Shown: piece after piece, positions 44,347-51,468 of the stretch
Position numbering within the stretch: the stretch's first letter is position 1
Layout of the letters: each line of letters starts with the position of its first letter
DNA from: Anaerolineae bacterium
Lineage (GTDB): Bacteria; Chloroflexota; Anaerolineae; Aggregatilineales; UBA2796
DNA length: 64,000 nucleotides
Direction: 5' to 3'
Assembly: GCA_019637615.1 (NCBI GenBank)
Contig: JAHBVJ010000023.1
Location: 84,769 to 148,768 of the forward strand
Program-made: the position numbers and the translations under genes
Notes under the pieces: generated by a model
What the model saw: the letters and a program-made list of their open reading frames with translations, nothing else
What the model was told of the DNA's origin: nothing
Databases searched by the model: none

Positions 44347-44853
44347 ATGATCTATCAAGGCCGTGTGTGGAAATATGGTGATAACGTCAACACCGATGTC
44401 ATTTTTCCCGGCAAATATACCTATACCATCAAAGACCCCGCCGAAATGGCAAAACACGCGCTAGAAGACCTCGATCCGGGGTTCGCGGTGAACATGCATC
44501 CCGGCGACATCGTCGTGGGCGGGCGCAACTGGGGTTGCGGATCGTCGCGCGAACAAGCGGTGACGTGCCTCGTGGCGGCGGGCGTCCGCGTGCTGATCGC
44601 CAAATCCATCGCGCGCATTCACTTCCGTAACGCGGTCAACGGCGGCTTGCTGCCCGTCGTCGCGCCGGATGCCGTGGAGGCGATTGAAAATGGCGAAGTC
44701 GTCAGCGTCGATACGGACTCCTATACCGTCACCTGTAAAGCCGGTACCTTTAGCTTCCCACCGCTGTCACCCTCGCTCAAGGCCATCCTCGAAGCGGGCG
44801 GGCTGATCGAGATGCTGAAGGTAAAATTGGCGGCTGAAAAAGGCACAGTCTGA
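44347..44853 (+). CDS. Homoaconitase/3-isopropylmalate dehydratase small subunit
   Basis: The 168-residue protein is a typical aconitase-C (swivel) subunit: GDNVNTDVIFPGKYTYT, then GGRNWGCGSSREQA and AINGGLLP-like NAVNGGLLPVV. The substrate loop after DVIFPGKY sets specificity between LeuD and HacB. It partners the large subunit encoded upstream. AAGGA lies before ATG. The next gene starts 2 bp after its stop. Confidence 0.9.
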   Translation: MIYQGRVWKYGDNVNTDVIFPGKYTYTIKDPAEMAKHALEDLDPGFAVNMHPGDIVVGGRNWGCGSSREQAVTCLVAAGVRVLIAKSIARIHFRNAVNGGLLPVVAPDAVEAIENGEVVSVDTDSYTVTCKAGTFSFPPLSPSLKAILEAGGLIEMLKVKLAAEKGTV

Positions 44854-44855
44854 TC

Positions 44856-45746
44856 ATGCCAACCTATCCATTCATGCAAGTGGACGCGTTCACCACGCAG
44901 CGGCTTGGCGGCAATCCCTGCGCGATCATCTTCAAGGCGGACGATCTCAGCGACGCGCAAATGCTGGCAATCGCCAAAGAAAATAATCTGTCGGAAACCT
45001 CGTTCGTGTTGACGCCGACGCGCACCGACGCCAAGCTGCGCTACTTTACGCCCGCCGAGGAAATCCCGCTGGCAGGGCATCCGACCATCGCGACCATTTT
45101 CGCACTGGTGGAGACGGGCTATCTGAAACTGACGGGCGAGGTGACGCGCATCAGTCTCGAATTGACGGCGGGCATCATTCCGGTAGAAATTCATGCGACG
45201 AACGGCGTCGTGCAGAAGGTCGTGATGTTCCAGAAGAAGCCGCAATTTCTGGCGACGATCCCCGCCGCTGAGGTGATGCCCGTGTTCGGGCTGACGGTGG
45301 AGGATGTGTTGCCCAACGTGCCGCTCCAGATCGTGAGCACGGGCACGCCGCAGTTGATGATCCCCGTGCGCGAACTGGACGCGCTGAGGCGCATTCAGAT
45401 CGATATTCCGGCCTATACCGCGCTGCGCGACAAAACCAAGTTCTTTTGCCCGCATGTGTTTTGCACGCAGGGCGTCACGCCAACGGGCAACACCTTCGCG
45501 CGCGATTTCGGCGTCCCTCCCGACTCGGCGGAAGACCCGTTCACGGGGTCGGCAACCGGCGGTATGGCGGCCTATCTGTGGCGCTACGGCTTGATCGCGC
45601 AACCGACCTTCATCGCGGAGCAGGGTCACTGGATGGGGCGACCCGGACAAGCCCAAGTGGAAGTCGTCGGCAGCCGGGACGACATCGAAACGGTCAAAGT
45701 AGGAGGATCAGCGGTGACGATCATTCGTGGGGAGATGGTGTTGTGA
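44856..45746 (+). CDS. PhzF family isomerase
   Basis: The 296-residue protein has the PhzF/diaminopimelate-epimerase-like fold, with the start QVDAFTTQRLGGNPCAII, then NLSETSFVL with the conserved catalytic Glu47. The second domain shows GVPPDSAEDPFTGSATG-type sequence split by loops. PhzF relatives isomerise small carbonyl substrates, and most have no known substrate. It is embedded in the aconitase/dehydrogenase operon, overlapping the next gene by 4 bases (GTGA), so a role in the same pathway is possible. Confidence 0.85.
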   Translation: MPTYPFMQVDAFTTQRLGGNPCAIIFKADDLSDAQMLAIAKENNLSETSFVLTPTRTDAKLRYFTPAEEIPLAGHPTIATIFALVETGYLKLTGEVTRISLELTAGIIPVEIHATNGVVQKVVMFQKKPQFLATIPAAEVMPVFGLTVEDVLPNVPLQIVSTGTPQLMIPVRELDALRRIQIDIPAYTALRDKTKFFCPHVFCTQGVTPTGNTFARDFGVPPDSAEDPFTGSATGGMAAYLWRYGLIAQPTFIAEQGHWMGRPGQAQVEVVGSRDDIETVKVGGSAVTIIRGEMVL

Positions 45747-46753
45747 GCGGAACACCGATTACGGTTTGCTTGATCAATGGCGATGGCGTGGGCAAGGAAG
45801 TCGTGCCCGCCGCCGCCCGTGTGCTCGATGCGCTGAATTTGGATATTCGCTTTACAGAAGCGGAAGCGGGTTGGGAATGCTTCCAGAAGAATGGCAGCGC
45901 CTTGCCCGAGTCCACGAAAGCGACCATCCAAGCCGCCGATGGCATGATCTTCGGCGCAACCTCGTCGCCCTCCACCAAAGTTCCCGGTTACAGCAGTCCC
46001 GTGCTGGGGATGCGCAAAGCCTTCGACCTGTACGCCAATCTGCGCCCCACGCTCTCGATCCCCGGCGGTGTGCAGGGCATCGATATGCTGATCGTGCGGG
46101 AAAACACCGAGGGCATGTATTCAGGCCGCGAACGGCGCGAAGATGACGGCAATACTGCCATCACCGAGCGCGTGATCACGGTCAAGGCGTCGGAGCGGAT
46201 CGCGCGCTACGCCTTCACCGCCGCGCAGAAACGTGCCCGCCAGCATGTCACCATCGTGCATAAAGCCAATGTCCTGAAAGAGACGGACGGCTTGTTCCGC
46301 GAATGCTGCTTGCGCGTGGCGGCGGAGTTTCCCGACATCACCTATGATGAGCTGCTAGTGGATGCGTGTGCGATGTGGCTGGTCAAAGACCCGCGCCGCT
46401 TCGATGTGATCGTGACCACCAACCTGTTCGGGGACATCCTCTCCGACGAGGCGGCGGGCTTGATCGGCGGGTTAGGCGTCGCGCCGTCCGCCAATGTGGG
46501 CGCGACCAACGTGGCCTACTTCGAGCCGGTGCATGGCTCGGCACCCGATATTGCGGGCAAAGGCGTCGCTAACCCCATCGGCACGATCCTCAGCGCGGCG
46601 ATGCTGCTCGATCATGTCGGTCAGCCGGAGGCGGCACGGCGAGTCGAGGTGGCAGTGTTGCGCGCACTGGCGGATGGCATCCGCACCCGCGATCTGGACG
46701 GCGACGCGACCACCGATCAGATGACGGCGGCGATCATCGCGCGACTCGGCTGA
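45743..46753 (+). CDS. Homoisocitrate/3-isopropylmalate dehydrogenase family enzyme
   Basis: GTG 45743 overlaps the PhzF stop and gives 336 residues; the frame is open further upstream but that part is antisense-like to phzF. The protein is a beta-decarboxylating dehydrogenase: LINGDGVGKEVVPAA start, RENTEGMYSGRERR, catalytic Lys in HKANVLK, and GDILSDEAAGLIGGLG. The N-terminal stretch EAEAGWE, the ATSSP stretch and DLYANLRP resemble Thermus homoisocitrate dehydrogenase more than typical LeuB (established from memory of that sequence). It would oxidise homoisocitrate or isopropylmalate with NAD. As last gene of this operon it fits the same pathway as the aconitase subunits. Confidence 0.85.
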   Translation: MSGTPITVCLINGDGVGKEVVPAAARVLDALNLDIRFTEAEAGWECFQKNGSALPESTKATIQAADGMIFGATSSPSTKVPGYSSPVLGMRKAFDLYANLRPTLSIPGGVQGIDMLIVRENTEGMYSGRERREDDGNTAITERVITVKASERIARYAFTAAQKRARQHVTIVHKANVLKETDGLFRECCLRVAAEFPDITYDELLVDACAMWLVKDPRRFDVIVTTNLFGDILSDEAAGLIGGLGVAPSANVGATNVAYFEPVHGSAPDIAGKGVANPIGTILSAAMLLDHVGQPEAARRVEVAVLRALADGIRTRDLDGDATTDQMTAAIIARLG

Positions 46754-46761
46754 CGGCGTGC

Positions 46762-47490
46762 TCAGTAGCGAACGTTGATGTAGATCGTGCCCGTAATGCT
46801 GGGGCATAGGCGCGTTCTGTTTCGCAGCGGATATACTTCCCATGCGTAAGCCCCCGGCCCGACGAACAGCTTGTCACTGAATGTAAAGTAGTTGACCAGC
46901 TCGCCGGGAGCCGTCACGACGCTGCCGTGCTCAATGAAGCGACCATCAGGATTACTGAGCCAGATTTCGTAGGAATCGGCTCCTTCGACTTGATACCAAC
47001 CAATGTTCACCGATTGGTCAGGTCGCATGTACTGATTGATGCGCGAAAACGGGTTGAAGGCTTGGCAGGCTTGGCGGTCAAACACCTCATTAGTGCGGAC
47101 GGGTGCTGGCCCTTCGCTCAATGATCGCGTCGGACTGACGGCAGAGGTCGGCGTGGGCGGCACCGAGGTAAACGTCGCGAAGGCAGGACGCGGCTGCGTG
47201 GTGACGGTTGGCGGCACGAACGGCGTCCACGTGGGCGGTAGTGTCTTGACGCCTTCGACGGTCACTTGCGGCAGTGGGGTGGGCGTCGATTCCTCGCGCG
47301 CTTGCCGTGTTACCGTCGGCGCGACTCCCGGCGTCCACGATGGCGGCAGGGTGCGCACCACCAATGACAATTCCGTAGGTGACGGCGTAGCAGTAGGTTC
47401 TGGTGTGGCAGTAGGTGGCGTGGAGTTGCAGGCCGTCATGAACGCCAGCCCGACGAGCACAGCGACTATGCGTAAGATACCTCGGCTCAC
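46762..47490 (-). CDS. Lipoprotein with Thr/Pro linker and a repeated TLPPxWTP unit
   Basis: The 242-residue protein has a lipobox (AFMTAC) and a long Thr/Pro linker. Two tandem units, RTLPPSWTPGVAPTVT and KTLPPTWTPFVPPTVT, lie about 35 residues apart. The C-terminal 100 residues look like a fibronectin-III-like or Ig-like beta sandwich (VNIGWYQVEGADSYEIWL) with two Cys. It should be attached to the outer membrane face or membrane surface. The gene converges with the dehydrogenase gene, 8 bp away. Confidence 0.7.
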   Translation of the reverse strand: MSRGILRIVAVLVGLAFMTACNSTPPTATPEPTATPSPTELSLVVRTLPPSWTPGVAPTVTRQAREESTPTPLPQVTVEGVKTLPPTWTPFVPPTVTTQPRPAFATFTSVPPTPTSAVSPTRSLSEGPAPVRTNEVFDRQACQAFNPFSRINQYMRPDQSVNIGWYQVEGADSYEIWLSNPDGRFIEHGSVVTAPGELVNYFTFSDKLFVGPGAYAWEVYPLRNRTRLCPSITGTIYINVRY

Positions 47491-47629
47491 CCCTCACCCC
47501 CATCCAACATAATCACGTACTGCATACGGTGGTTCCGCATCCTTCACATGATTTGTTACAATTGTTGCTCAACTTTAGTCTGAATTTGAAGAATATGCCA
47601 TCCTTCGGGATGGTTGAGATTGGTGAACT

Positions 47630-48556
47630 ATGCGCTGGATCGAAGTCGCGATGGAAGTCGATGGCGAAGCTGCCGAAGCTGTTGCCGAAGTGTTGAACCG
47701 TTTTGGGCATCAGGGCGTGTCTATCGAGCAAGCCGGATTTTATATCGAGACATGGGAAGATGAAGTCCCCAAACCAGATCGTCTGGTCGTGCGGGCGTAC
47801 TTCCCCGATGACGAACGTGCCGAAAACGAAAAGCAGCAGATCGTTGAAGCGCTTGGGCACATGAACATGATGTATCCGATGCCGACGCCGACGTTTAATT
47901 TCGTGAACGATGAAGATTGGGCGGAGGCGTGGAAAACCAATTACAAACCGATCCATCTGGGGCGGCACATTCTGATCCGTCCGCTGTGGATCACGGTGCC
48001 GAGCGATCCGGAGGATGTGGTAATCGCGCTTGATCCGGGCATGGCCTTTGGCACGGGCACACATCCGAGCACGCAGCTGGTGCTGGAAGCGGCGGAAGAT
48101 CTCGTCGCCGCGCAGCCGGGAGCACGCATCCTCGATTTGGGCTGTGGATCAGGCATTCTCGCGATTGGCGCGATCAAGTTTGGCGCGTCGCACGCCCTCG
48201 CCATCGATACCGATCCGATGTCGGTTCGCGTGACGGAGGAAAATGCCGAAGCCAACGGCACACTTGCCGCGATGACCATCCGTGAGGGGAGTCTCGACTC
48301 GCTGCTGAATCCGAACACAGGCGCGGCACTTGAAGAATTCGACATCGCGTTGGTCAACATCCTCGCCAAAGTGATCATCATGATGTGCGGGCAAGGTCTC
48401 GGCAAGATCGTGAAAGTCGGCGGCGTCGGCGTGTTCGGTGGCATCATCGAAGAACAGGCCGATGAGGTCGAAGCGGCCCTGCGCTCGACAGGACTCACAC
48501 CGTATAAACGGCGCTTGTCTGGCGATTGGGTCGTGATCGAAGCGCGGCGTGTATGA
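47630..48556 (+). CDS. prmA: Ribosomal protein L11 methyltransferase
   Basis: The 308-residue protein has an N-terminal L11-binding domain and a SAM-binding Rossmann domain with LDLGCGSGILAIGA (motif I), then NILAKVI in place of the usual N-P-P-Y region; this N-I-L is typical of PrmA. Length is close to that of the family. It trimethylates ribosomal protein L11 in the cytoplasm. It is separated from neighbours by gaps of about 140 and 70 bp. Confidence 0.9.
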   Translation: MRWIEVAMEVDGEAAEAVAEVLNRFGHQGVSIEQAGFYIETWEDEVPKPDRLVVRAYFPDDERAENEKQQIVEALGHMNMMYPMPTPTFNFVNDEDWAEAWKTNYKPIHLGRHILIRPLWITVPSDPEDVVIALDPGMAFGTGTHPSTQLVLEAAEDLVAAQPGARILDLGCGSGILAIGAIKFGASHALAIDTDPMSVRVTEENAEANGTLAAMTIREGSLDSLLNPNTGAALEEFDIALVNILAKVIIMMCGQGLGKIVKVGGVGVFGGIIEEQADEVEAALRSTGLTPYKRRLSGDWVVIEARRV

Positions 48557-48626
48557 TCTGGGTTGGCAACTTTGCAGAGTTAACTATGATGAATGCGTAA
48601 TCTGAGGCCATCCCTGAGTAGAAACC

Positions 48627-49883
48627 ATGACCAACACCTTTCAATGTCCTTCGTGCGGTGCGGCGCTTGAAAATGTCGATTTCACCAAGCCCACTACGCG
48701 CTGTCCGTTTTGCGGCACCGTCGTGACGATTCCCGCCTCGATGCGCGAACAAACGCCGCGTTCCGACGCACCGCCGTATCAGCAGCAAGTCGTGATCAAC
48801 GTCGGTGACTACATGCAGCAGCCCTATGGGCGGACGCAAGTGCGCCGACGCGGCAATCCGTTCGGCTGCCTCGTCGGCTTGCTGATCGCCGTGATCGTGA
48901 TTGCGGTAGTGGGTGGCGGCATCTTTATCGCCACGTCATCCGTCAGCACGTTTTCCGAAGTGATCGACGCCATCAACACCCCCGGCGCGATGGGCACGCT
49001 CACGAACGGCGGCGATTTTTCATCGATTGGCCTCACGCCGAGCAAACTCGATGTCTTGTTACAGTTCGGCGGCGCGGGTACGGGCAGCGGCAAACTGAAG
49101 GATGGTCGCTGGCTGGCGCTGGATGGCAGCGGCAACATCTATGTGGCGGATTACTTATCGAATGGTCGTCTGCAAGGCTTTGACAAAGAGGGCAACTACT
49201 TCGCCACCTTTACCGCCCAAGCGCGTGACAAGGGCATCCCGATTCGCTGTCTGGCAGCGGATCGGAAAGGCATCGTGTACGTGTGTCGTGACGGCTATAT
49301 CCAGAAATTCAACAGCGAATCCGGCAACGCGGTGGGCACCATCAAAGACCCGCAAAATGAGTACATCGATACGCTGGCGCTCCTGCCCGATGGCAACCTC
49401 GTCGCCACTACCTCGTCATCCGACGATCTGCTCTTCATAAGCGCGGCGGGTAAGGTGACCAAACGCATCGAGAAGATCGTCAGCGGGCAGACGGAAAGTG
49501 CGCAGACGAATCTTGACATCGCTGTGGACGGCTTGGGCAATCTGTATATCCTGAGTCAGCGCGAGAATGCCGTATTCCGTTTTTCGCCAGAAGGCAAATT
49601 CGTGGATCGCTTCGGCAACAACGATCCGTTTGCGACGCCATCCTCCGAAGGCGATTTCAGGGGGACAGTCGGGGCGATTGCGGTGGATAGTCAGGGGCGC
49701 ATCTACGTCACGGATTTCGATGGGATCAAGGTATTCTCGAACGACGGTAAATATCTCGACCTGATCCCCGAACCCACCGGCAGCGGATTCATCTATGATA
49801 TGGCCTTTAATACCAAAGATGAGTTGTTCACGACCGATGGCAAGCAGATTTATCAGCTACGCCTGCACGTAGACGGCTCGTAA
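48627..49883 (+). CDS. Zinc-ribbon membrane protein with NHL-repeat propeller
   Basis: The 418-residue protein has a zinc ribbon (CPSCG ... CPFCG) in the first 40 residues and one membrane helix (about 83-105, GLLIAVIVIAVVGGGIFI). A C-terminal NHL-type beta-propeller follows, with repeats such as DGSGNIYVADYLSNGRLQGFD (split), DGLGNLYILSQ and DSQGRIYVTDFDGIKVF. The ribbon faces the cytoplasm and the propeller the outside. The role is unknown; NHL propellers bind peptides, sugars or nucleic acids. It is the last chromosomal gene before the tRNA-Lys. Confidence 0.75.
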   Translation: MTNTFQCPSCGAALENVDFTKPTTRCPFCGTVVTIPASMREQTPRSDAPPYQQQVVINVGDYMQQPYGRTQVRRRGNPFGCLVGLLIAVIVIAVVGGGIFIATSSVSTFSEVIDAINTPGAMGTLTNGGDFSSIGLTPSKLDVLLQFGGAGTGSGKLKDGRWLALDGSGNIYVADYLSNGRLQGFDKEGNYFATFTAQARDKGIPIRCLAADRKGIVYVCRDGYIQKFNSESGNAVGTIKDPQNEYIDTLALLPDGNLVATTSSSDDLLFISAAGKVTKRIEKIVSGQTESAQTNLDIAVDGLGNLYILSQRENAVFRFSPEGKFVDRFGNNDPFATPSSEGDFRGTVGAIAVDSQGRIYVTDFDGIKVFSNDGKYLDLIPEPTGSGFIYDMAFNTKDELFTTDGKQIYQLRLHVDGS

Positions 49884-49937
49884 GAGAGGAGTCCGCATTT
49901 TTACGCGACTGGATGCATCTTCGCCCCAAAAAAGGTA

Positions 49938-49965
49938 TTGACACGGCTTAGTGTTCCGCTATAAT
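49938..49965 (+). promoter_or_regulatory. Consensus promoter of tRNA-Lys
   Basis: TTGACA (49938-49943), a 16-bp spacer and TATAAT (49960-49965) give perfect -35 and -10 hexamers. The tRNA starts 19 bp after the -10 box. Confidence 0.9.
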
Positions 49966-49984
49966 TCTCCCCTGTCAATGAGTT

Positions 49985-50057
49985 GGCCCCATAGCTCAAT
50001 TGGCAGAGCAGTTGACTCTTAATCAATTGGTTGTAGGTTCGAGTCCTACTGGGGTCA
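49985..50057 (+). tRNA. tRNA-Lys (anticodon CTT)
   Basis: The 73-nt cloverleaf has acceptor GGCCCCA/TGGGGTC and discriminator A. The anticodon loop CTCTTAA gives anticodon CTT (reads AAG). The T arm is GTAGG-TTCGAGT-CCTAC. CCA is not encoded. It has its own promoter and terminator. A tyrosine recombinase gene begins 60 bp after its 3' end, so the tRNA 3' part is the likely attachment site of an integrated element. Confidence 0.95.
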
Positions 50058-50060
50058 CAG

Positions 50061-50098
50061 AAGCCCGTCTACATCGAAGTAAACGGGCTTTTGCTTTT
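50061..50098 (+). terminator. Terminator of tRNA-Lys
   Basis: AAGCCCGT and ACGGGCTT form an 8-bp stem, followed by TTTGCTTTTTG. It lies directly after the tRNA and before the minus-strand integrase stop. Confidence 0.85.
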
Positions 50099-50117
50099 TG
50101 TTGGGGAATTGAACTTT

Positions 50118-51017
50118 TTAAATGCTCTCCTTCTTGAAAATGGCTTTCAAGGGAGAGTGCTGGTCATGACGTTCTGCCAACGTGCTATCCGAATAGATGA
50201 GATAGAAGTCAGCCGTAGTCTTGATGTTAGTATGCCCTAGTAGTTCCTTAACGTCAATCAGGTTTGCCCCTTCTGTCAGCGCTGCTAATCCTGCCAGATG
50301 GCGAAACCCATGTAAATTGTGGCGCTCCTTTTCCACACCTGCCCTAACCGCCAACCGACGAATGATTTGACGCATTCCCCAATAGGTTAAGGCTTTCCCA
50401 TCGTGCGCACAAAACAACATGGTGGCATGGAGTGGACGAAATAATAGCCAGCGCTCTATTAGGGCGTGCGTATAGGATGTGAATGGAACCACACGCTTTT
50501 TTCCTCGCTTGCCCCGTCGCACAATCGCCCGACGTTTCCCAAAGTCGATGTCATCAACCGTTAACCGGGCAAGTTCCATAGCACGCAAGCCCGTATCCGC
50601 CAGCATGACGATCATGGCTCTATCCCTTACGCCATTGTCAGTATCCGGGATGGATCGAAACAACTTAAGGAAGGTGTCAATTTCCACCGCTTTGGGCGTA
50701 GCTTGTCGTGGCGATCCTTTGCGGATTCTCACCATTGGATCAGGGATGTTGTATTCCGCTGCTACCCATGACCAGAACCGTTTGAAGGCAGTCACATAGG
50801 ACAAACGCGTATGCTCTGCACACTGGTCGCGAATGATGTTAATCACCTCGCGCAAGTCATCGGTAGTTACCCTACTGATGTCCGTACCGTACAAACCCTC
50901 TAGCCGCTTGAGTACCTCGCTGTACCATCGGATGGTCGCCTCTTCCAGCATATCCGCCCGGTTGGATTTTTCAAAGGCGATAACCGCTTGCGAAACGGTG
51001 ATTTTCTGGCGTTTCAT
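50118..51017 (-). CDS. int: Tyrosine recombinase/integrase
   Basis: The 299-residue protein has an N-terminal SAM-like core-binding domain (1-100) and a catalytic domain with Arg145 (TGLRAMELA), the HGFRH box (His236, Arg239), His262 (LLGHTNIKTT) and the nucleophile Tyr272 (TADFY). It would cut and join attachment sites at tRNA-Lys. It is transcribed from the same strand as the upstream zinc protein gene, overlapping its stop by 4 bases. The tail KESI ends 60 bp from the tRNA. Confidence 0.9.
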   Translation of the reverse strand: MKRQKITVSQAVIAFEKSNRADMLEEATIRWYSEVLKRLEGLYGTDISRVTTDDLREVINIIRDQCAEHTRLSYVTAFKRFWSWVAAEYNIPDPMVRIRKGSPRQATPKAVEIDTFLKLFRSIPDTDNGVRDRAMIVMLADTGLRAMELARLTVDDIDFGKRRAIVRRGKRGKKRVVPFTSYTHALIERWLLFRPLHATMLFCAHDGKALTYWGMRQIIRRLAVRAGVEKERHNLHGFRHLAGLAALTEGANLIDVKELLGHTNIKTTADFYLIYSDSTLAERHDQHSPLKAIFKKESI

Positions 51018-51283
51018 ACCTGTATCCTCAATGCCTTCAACTCACGATAGAGAGCTTGACGATGAGCGGGCTTGCAAACGCGCTGATTTTCCCGCTTGGG
51101 TTCAAACGGTTGGCAACAGTAGGCACACTGTCTAATTTCGATTTTGGCATGACGGATAGGATCACACTTTTTGCGATCTCGATAAGCCTTCTGGCGACAG
51201 GCATTGGAACAATATTGCTTCCGATTCTCGACATCCAACAAATGGTTACATGTCGGGTTTTTGCATGGTCGAAGTCTGCTCAT
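51014..51283 (-). CDS. Small double zinc-finger protein upstream of the integrase
   Basis: The protein of 89 residues holds two zinc-finger-like units: C-x4-C ... C-x3-C (CKNPTC ... CSNAC) and C-x2-C ... C-x3-H (CAYC ... CKPAH). It is basic, as expected of a DNA-binding protein. AAGGAAA sits 7 nt before ATG 51283, and the gene overlaps the integrase start by 4 bases. An accessory or excision-directing factor is a reasonable guess. The frame is open upstream to 51385 but that part is repeat-rich control DNA. Confidence 0.65.
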   Translation of the reverse strand: MSRLRPCKNPTCNHLLDVENRKQYCSNACRQKAYRDRKKCDPIRHAKIEIRQCAYCCQPFEPKRENQRVCKPAHRQALYRELKALRIQV

Positions 51284-51284
51284 T

Positions 51285-51358
51285 GTTACGTTTCCTTGTG
51301 TTACGTGTCGTAACTGGTGTAACGTCACATCCGTATCAGTGTGACGGGATAGCGTTAC
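51285..51358. promoter_or_regulatory. Cluster of five GTTAC/GTAAC repeats including a perfect palindrome
   Basis: GTTAC or its complement occurs at 51285, 51300, 51310, 51319 and 51354. GTTACG-TGT-CGTAAC (51300-51314) is a perfect 6-3-6 palindrome. The array sits directly upstream of the zinc-finger/integrase transcript. It could be an operator, iteron or recombinase arm-site cluster. Confidence 0.5.
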
Positions 51359-51390
51359 AAGCTGGAACAATGACGCATGACGCAAAACAC

Positions 51391-51441
51391 TAAAAAAATG
51401 GGTCGTTAGGATAATGGGCGATCAAAAAAATCGTCCGACCC
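51391..51441 (-). terminator. Nested hairpin terminator after the primase-helicase gene
   Basis: On the minus strand GGGTCG and CGACCC close a stem around an inner GGACGAT/ATCGCCC hairpin, and ATTTTTTT follows. It separates the replication transcript from the integrase transcript. ATGACGCAAAA (51377-51387) and TTTTGCGTCAT (51454-51464) add an outer inverted repeat. Confidence 0.6.
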
Positions 51442-51468
51442 GATTTTGACCCTTTTTGCGTCATTGTG

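Noticed and set aside
44721..45656. 311-residue minus-strand frame
   Set aside because: It is fully antisense to the small aconitase subunit and PhzF genes, which have clear motifs; His/Arg-rich composition is typical of a shadow frame.
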